DNA from: an uncultured Eubacteriales bacterium
GTDB taxonomy: Bacteria > Bacillota > Clostridia > Oscillospirales > Acutalibacteraceae
Reading direction: 5' to 3'
NCBI GenBank assembly: GCA_900316925.1
Contig: ONEU01000058.1
Span: 1-8,507 of the forward strand
Length of the DNA: 8,507 nt
Positions 4,853 through 8,507 of the stretch are shown here, in pieces. How positions within the stretch are numbered: position 1 is the stretch's first letter; every line of letters starts with the position of its first letter. The translations under genes were made by a program, and so were the position numbers. The notes under the pieces were generated by a model. That model worked only from the letters and a program-made list of their open reading frames with translations. It did not search any database and was not told the origin of the DNA.

Positions 4853-7800
4853 ATGTCAACAAAACAGAAAGGCTTTTTCAAAAAGCTACTCAGTTCCGTG
4901 CTCTCAGCGGCCTGTCTCCTTTCCGGAACTGCCGTAATGAGCACCGCCGTGATGACATCAAGCATTACGGCAGACGCAGCAACGACAGAAGCGCCTGCGT
5001 TTTCGTGGGATAACGCCACTGTTTACTTTCTGCTGACCGACCGTTTCTGCAACGGCGACACAAGCAACGACCACAGCTACGGCAGAGGTCTTGACCAGAA
5101 CGGTCAGGCTGTTAACTTCGATACCTTGGGCGCCTTCCAGGGCGGCGACTTTGCAGGTATTACCAAAAAGATCAACGAGGGTTATTTCGATGATCTTGGT
5201 GTCAATGCCATCTGGCTTTCCGCTCCCTACGAGCAGATCCACGGCTATTGCGTAGGCGGCGACGGCGACAGCTTTGCACATTATTCTTATCACGGCTACT
5301 ATGTTCTGGACTACACAGAGTCCGATAAGAACTTCGGAACAAAAGAAGAATTTAAAACCCTTGTCGATACGGCTCACGAGCATGGCATCCGTATCGTCAT
5401 GGATATCGTTATGAACCATGCCGGCTACCAGACACTTAAGGATATGTCCGAATTTGGTTTCGGTCCCCTGAAGAGCGGCTGGGAAAGCTACTATTATGCA
5501 CACCAGAATGTCAACAACGGAGACTACCACGGTTTCATTGATTACGATGCCGGTTCAGCAGCTACCGATTGGGCAAAATGGTGGGGCGCCAGCTGGATCC
5601 GCTGCGGTCTTGCCGGCTATACAAAAGGCAGCGGCGATGTTGAGGGCTGTCTTGCCGATCTTCCCGACTTCAAAACCGGTGATACTTCCCCCACAGGTCT
5701 TCCACAGGTTCTTCTGACAAAGTGGGGCAAGGAAGGCACACTTTCAGCCAAACAAGCAAAGTATGGCAACGACACCGTAACCGGCTATATTTCTACCTGG
5801 CTTGCAGAGTGGGTCAGCGAGTTCGGCGTTGACGGCTTCCGCTGCGATACTGCAAAGCACGTTGAGATTTCCGCATGGAAAACACTGAAGGATAAGTGCG
5901 TGGCAGCTCTTAATCAGTGGAGACAGAACAACCCCACAGCTCCCGGTGCCAACTGGACAGATAGCTTCTGGATGACCGGTGAGCACTTCGGTCATAGTCT
6001 TGGCAAAGACAATTACTGGACATCCGGCGCTTTCGACTCCATGATTAACTTTGAGTTTGCTCCTGCAGCAGGCAGATCCAACATTCCTTCCGCAGGTGCC
6101 GTAAACGGTCGTTATACCGAATACGCAAAAGCACTCAATACGGATCCTTCCTACAATGTTCTGACATATCTTGCATCCCACGATACCGTTCTTATTCCCG
6201 GTGACAGAATTTTTGCCGGTTCCTTCCTGCTGATGTGTCCCGGCGGAATCCAGATCTATTACGGCGATGAAACAAGCAGACCTTATGATGAAAACCCCAA
6301 GGCGATGAAGGATCTGGATGCAGGTCATCAGACCAGAAAATTCATGAACTGGGACAGCATGGATAAGGCAACCCTTGCTCACTGGCAGAAGGTTGGCCAG
6401 TTCCGTAATAACCATCTGGCTGTCGGTGCAGGTGCACATACCACCATTTCCGATTACGACAGCACCACAGGTCTGACCTTTGCGAGAACCTATCAGAAGG
6501 GTGATATCGACGATAAAGTCATTGTTACCCTGTTTGCTACTCCCAATACGGATATCACCATCGACACTACCGGTATTTTCAGCGAAGGAACTGAGATCAC
6601 CAACTTCTATGACGGAACCACCTGCAAGGTTTCCGGCAATAAGGTGACTTTCAACTCCGGCGCAAACGGAACCATCCTTTGCCAGGAGCCTCAGGGCAAA
6701 AAGGGCAAGGTAAACGTGAAGCACATCAATCAGGACAGCGGCGAAACCATTAAAACAGAAGTGGTTTCCGGCCTTCTGGGAGAATCCTACACCATTCAGC
6801 CTCTTGCAACCCCCGGCTTCACCGTAGCCAAGACAGAGGGCAGCAAGACCGGTACATTCAGCGAGACAGACGCAAACGTAACCTTCTACTACACCTTTGA
6901 CGTCAACAACTATGCTTATGTGACCGTGAAGTTCGTGGATGCCGCTACCGGCGCCGAGATCGCTGATTCTGTGAAGGAATCCGCAAAGATCGGCGGCAGC
7001 TATACCGCAGCACCGGTGGACATCAAGGACTATGAGTTTGATGCCTCCAAGACCGGCAGCCTTTCAGTCACTGTACAGAAGGGCACCAATACCATCACCC
7101 TCAAGTATAACTATGTTGAGCCTACCAACCTGAAGGTACACTATTACAACGCAAACGGCTGGGCAGAAGTCAATATTTATGCCTATGATGAATCCGGTTC
7201 TTCTGTAAAGAAATTTACAGGCGACTGGCCCGGAACGAAGATGACAGATGAAGGCAACGGATGGTTCTTTATCGACATTCCCGAGACGGAATCTGCACAG
7301 GTCATTTTCAACTACAACGGCGATGCCAACAAGGAGCCTGCCGGTCAGAATGCACCGGGCTATGAGGTCTCCGGCGAAGTCTGGATGAAGGACGGCAAGC
7401 AGCAGACTGCCAGCAAGGTCAACGTCATGTATGTTTCCACCGACGGCAAGACCCTTGCAACTGCTACACTGAAGGGCCTTTCCGGCGAGACATACAAGAC
7501 CGAGGAAAAGACCTTCACAAACTATACCCTGACAGAGAAACCCGCGAATGCCACCGGCACCTTCGGTACAAGTGCTACAACCGTCACCTATACCTATAAG
7601 CCTGTCCAGGTTGTGGCAGAACTGAAGAACACCACTACCATTTCTGCAACTACCATCACACTTGGCAGCAGTGTAACGGTAAAGTGCTCCTCCACCGGAG
7701 GCGAAGGCACCAAGCAGTATTATGTCGGTCTCAAGAAGTCAACAGACAGCAGCTTTACCGATATCCAGGCATATTCTACCAACACCTCCTGCACCGTGAA

Positions 7801-8507
7801 GCCCGGCTCGACAGGAACCTTCACCGTTCGTGTTACTGCAAAGGACAGTAAGGGAACCCTTGCCCGTAAGGAATTTACCCTGACGGTCAACCCGGCTCCG
7901 GCTGCTCTGTCAAATACCTCCAAGATTTCCGCGACCACCATCACACTGGGCAACAGTGCAACTGTGACCTGTTCTTCCACCGGCGGCACAGGCACCAAGC
8001 TGTACTATATCGGCCTCAAGAAGTCAACAGAAAGCAGCTTCACTGATCTCCAGGCATATTCCACAAACACCTCTTTTGCTGTGAAGCCTACCTCAACAGG
8101 TACTTTCACCGTTCGTGTTACTGTAAAAGACGGTAAAGAAACACTTTCCCGTAAGGAATTTACCCTGACAGTCAATGCAGCTCTGAAAAATACCTCCAAG
8201 ATTTCCGCAACCACCATCACACTGGGCAATAGTGCAACTGTGACCTGTTCTTCCACCGGCGGCACAGGCACCAAGCTGTACTATATCGGCCTCAAGCAGT
8301 CTACAGCAAGCAGCTTTACCGATCTCCAGGCATATTCTACAAACACTTCTCTCGCTGTGAAGCCTACCGCAGCAGGTGTCTATACTGTCCGCGTTACTGT
8401 CAAGGACAGCACCGGAACCCTTTCCAGAAGTGAATTTACCCTGACAGTCAATAATCCCGCCCTGAACAATACTTCTACCGTGAATACCACCTCTGTGACA
8501 GCAGGCA
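4853..8507 (+). CDS. Secreted MalS-type alpha-amylase (GH13_19) with MucBP-like, CBM26-like and Ig-like repeat modules; 3' partial
   Basis: The frame is open for 1218 codons to the window end. ATG 4853 follows AAGGA (4843-4847) with a 5-base gap. No start codon lies between it and an in-frame TAG at 4793. Signal peptide: residues 1-43 (K-K-L-L, hydrophobic core, cleavage near A-D-A-A 40-43). GH13 domain about 52-520, hydrolysing internal alpha-1,4 bonds of starch: T-D-R-F (62-65), N-G-D-x-S-N-D-H-S-Y-G-R (67-78), D-I-V-M-N-H (184-189), G-F-R-C-D-T-A-K-H with nucleophile D332, W-M-T-G-E-H-F-G-H with acid/base E377, and S-H-D-T with D444. These and Y-G-D-E-T-S-R-P closely follow E. coli MalS as I recall it. 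A beta-rich C-domain runs to about 610. MucBP-like domains lie at about 619-683 and 690-755. A CBM26-like starch-binding module spans about 760-849 (N-G-W-A-E-V-N-I-Y, W-P-G, M-T-D-E-G-N-G-W, V-I-F, Q-N-A-P-G-Y, G-E-V-W). A third MucBP-like domain covers about 854-915. Ig-like units start at 924, 1019, 1111 and 1204. The C-terminus, and any dockerin or anchor, is outside the window. Confidence 0.93.
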   Translation, partial: MSTKQKGFFKKLLSSVLSAACLLSGTAVMSTAVMTSSITADAATTEAPAFSWDNATVYFLLTDRFCNGDTSNDHSYGRGLDQNGQAVNFDTLGAFQGGDFAGITKKINEGYFDDLGVNAIWLSAPYEQIHGYCVGGDGDSFAHYSYHGYYVLDYTESDKNFGTKEEFKTLVDTAHEHGIRIVMDIVMNHAGYQTLKDMSEFGFGPLKSGWESYYYAHQNVNNGDYHGFIDYDAGSAATDWAKWWGASWIRCGLAGYTKGSGDVEGCLADLPDFKTGDTSPTGLPQVLLTKWGKEGTLSAKQAKYGNDTVTGYISTWLAEWVSEFGVDGFRCDTAKHVEISAWKTLKDKCVAALNQWRQNNPTAPGANWTDSFWMTGEHFGHSLGKDNYWTSGAFDSMINFEFAPAAGRSNIPSAGAVNGRYTEYAKALNTDPSYNVLTYLASHDTVLIPGDRIFAGSFLLMCPGGIQIYYGDETSRPYDENPKAMKDLDAGHQTRKFMNWDSMDKATLAHWQKVGQFRNNHLAVGAGAHTTISDYDSTTGLTFARTYQKGDIDDKVIVTLFATPNTDITIDTTGIFSEGTEITNFYDGTTCKVSGNKVTFNSGANGTILCQEPQGKKGKVNVKHINQDSGETIKTEVVSGLLGESYTIQPLATPGFTVAKTEGSKTGTFSETDANVTFYYTFDVNNYAYVTVKFVDAATGAEIADSVKESAKIGGSYTAAPVDIKDYEFDASKTGSLSVTVQKGTNTITLKYNYVEPTNLKVHYYNANGWAEVNIYAYDESGSSVKKFTGDWPGTKMTDEGNGWFFIDIPETESAQVIFNYNGDANKEPAGQNAPGYEVSGEVWMKDGKQQTASKVNVMYVSTDGKTLATATLKGLSGETYKTEEKTFTNYTLTEKPANATGTFGTSATTVTYTYKPVQVVAELKNTTTISATTITLGSSVTVKCSSTGGEGTKQYYVGLKKSTDSSFTDIQAYSTNTSCTVKPGSTGTFTVRVTAKDSKGTLARKEFTLTVNPAPAALSNTSKISATTITLGNSATVTCSSTGGTGTKLYYIGLKKSTESSFTDLQAYSTNTSFAVKPTSTGTFTVRVTVKDGKETLSRKEFTLTVNAALKNTSKISATTITLGNSATVTCSSTGGTGTKLYYIGLKQSTASSFTDLQAYSTNTSLAVKPTAAGVYTVRVTVKDSTGTLSRSEFTLTVNNPALNNTSTVNTTSVTAG
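7622..8507 (+). repeat. Ig-like repeat array in the amylase, three full units and the start of a fourth
   Basis: Units begin at 7622, 7907, 8183 and 8462 (285, 276 and 279 bases). The motif is N-T-S-K-I-S-A-T-T-I-T-L-G-N-S-A-T-V-T-C, G-G-T-G-T-K, Y-Y, I-G-L-K, S-S-F-T-D-L-Q-A-Y-S-T, with F replacing the W of genes 1 and 2. At DNA level 7912-8020 and 8188-8296 differ at only 2 of 109 bases (7933 and 7954). This indicates recent duplication or homogenisation. The array continues past the window end. Confidence 0.88.

Noticed and set aside
4901..4915. Cys21 in the amylase signal peptide as a lipoprotein site
   Set aside because: The preceding residues (L-S-A-A-C) do not fit a good lipobox, and a normal A-D-A-A cleavage site follows.
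4740..4937. 65-codon + strand frame overlapping the amylase start
   Set aside because: It overlaps the well-supported amylase signal peptide in another frame and has no usable ribosome-binding site.
5744..6724. Long - strand open frame (326 codons) opposite the amylase catalytic domain
   Set aside because: The + strand here carries all the GH13 catalytic motifs; the reverse frame is a codon-bias shadow.

Overview
The window looks like chromosome from a gut or rumen Gram-positive anaerobe of the Ruminococcus/Oscillospiraceae type. This is inferred from the coding style (roughly half GC in genes, AT-rich spacers), Gram-positive ribosome-binding sites and signal peptides, and a secreted amylase that combines a GH13 domain with MucBP-like and CBM26-like modules. 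Species cannot be fixed from the sequence alone.

All recognisable genes are on the + strand and all encode exported, multidomain proteins. (1) Positions 1-1723 are the C-terminal part of a protein made of at least six tandem units of about 93 residues (Ig-like, resembling the 'triple tyrosine' Y_Y_Y family). Its reading frame is broken once, near 321-334, by what looks like one lost C. (2) Positions 1724-1990 are non-coding, with a long hairpin and then a very good extended -10 promoter. (3) Positions 1991-4477 encode a complete 828-residue secreted protein: signal peptide, degenerate CAP/SCP-like domain, two Ig-like domains and five units of the same repeat family, closed by a textbook intrinsic terminator at 4494-4535. 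(4) Positions 4536-4852 are an AT-rich leader of about 317 bases with two operator-like dyads and a candidate promoter. (5) From 4853 to beyond the window end runs a large extracellular alpha-amylase of the MalS type (GH13_19): signal peptide, complete catalytic triad, two MucBP-like domains, a CBM26-like starch-binding module, a third MucBP-like domain, then three full units and the start of a fourth of the same repeat family.

The unifying theme is one Ig-like repeat family attached to different N-terminal 'heads' in three consecutive genes. The genes look like separate transcription units rather than one operon, because gene 2 has its own promoter and terminator. The repeats are probably a spacer, adhesion or surface-retention module that displays the CAP-like protein and the amylase outside the cell. 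That role is inference: no dockerin, LPXTG signal or SLH domain is visible in the two C-termini that lie inside the window, and the amylase C-terminus is outside it.
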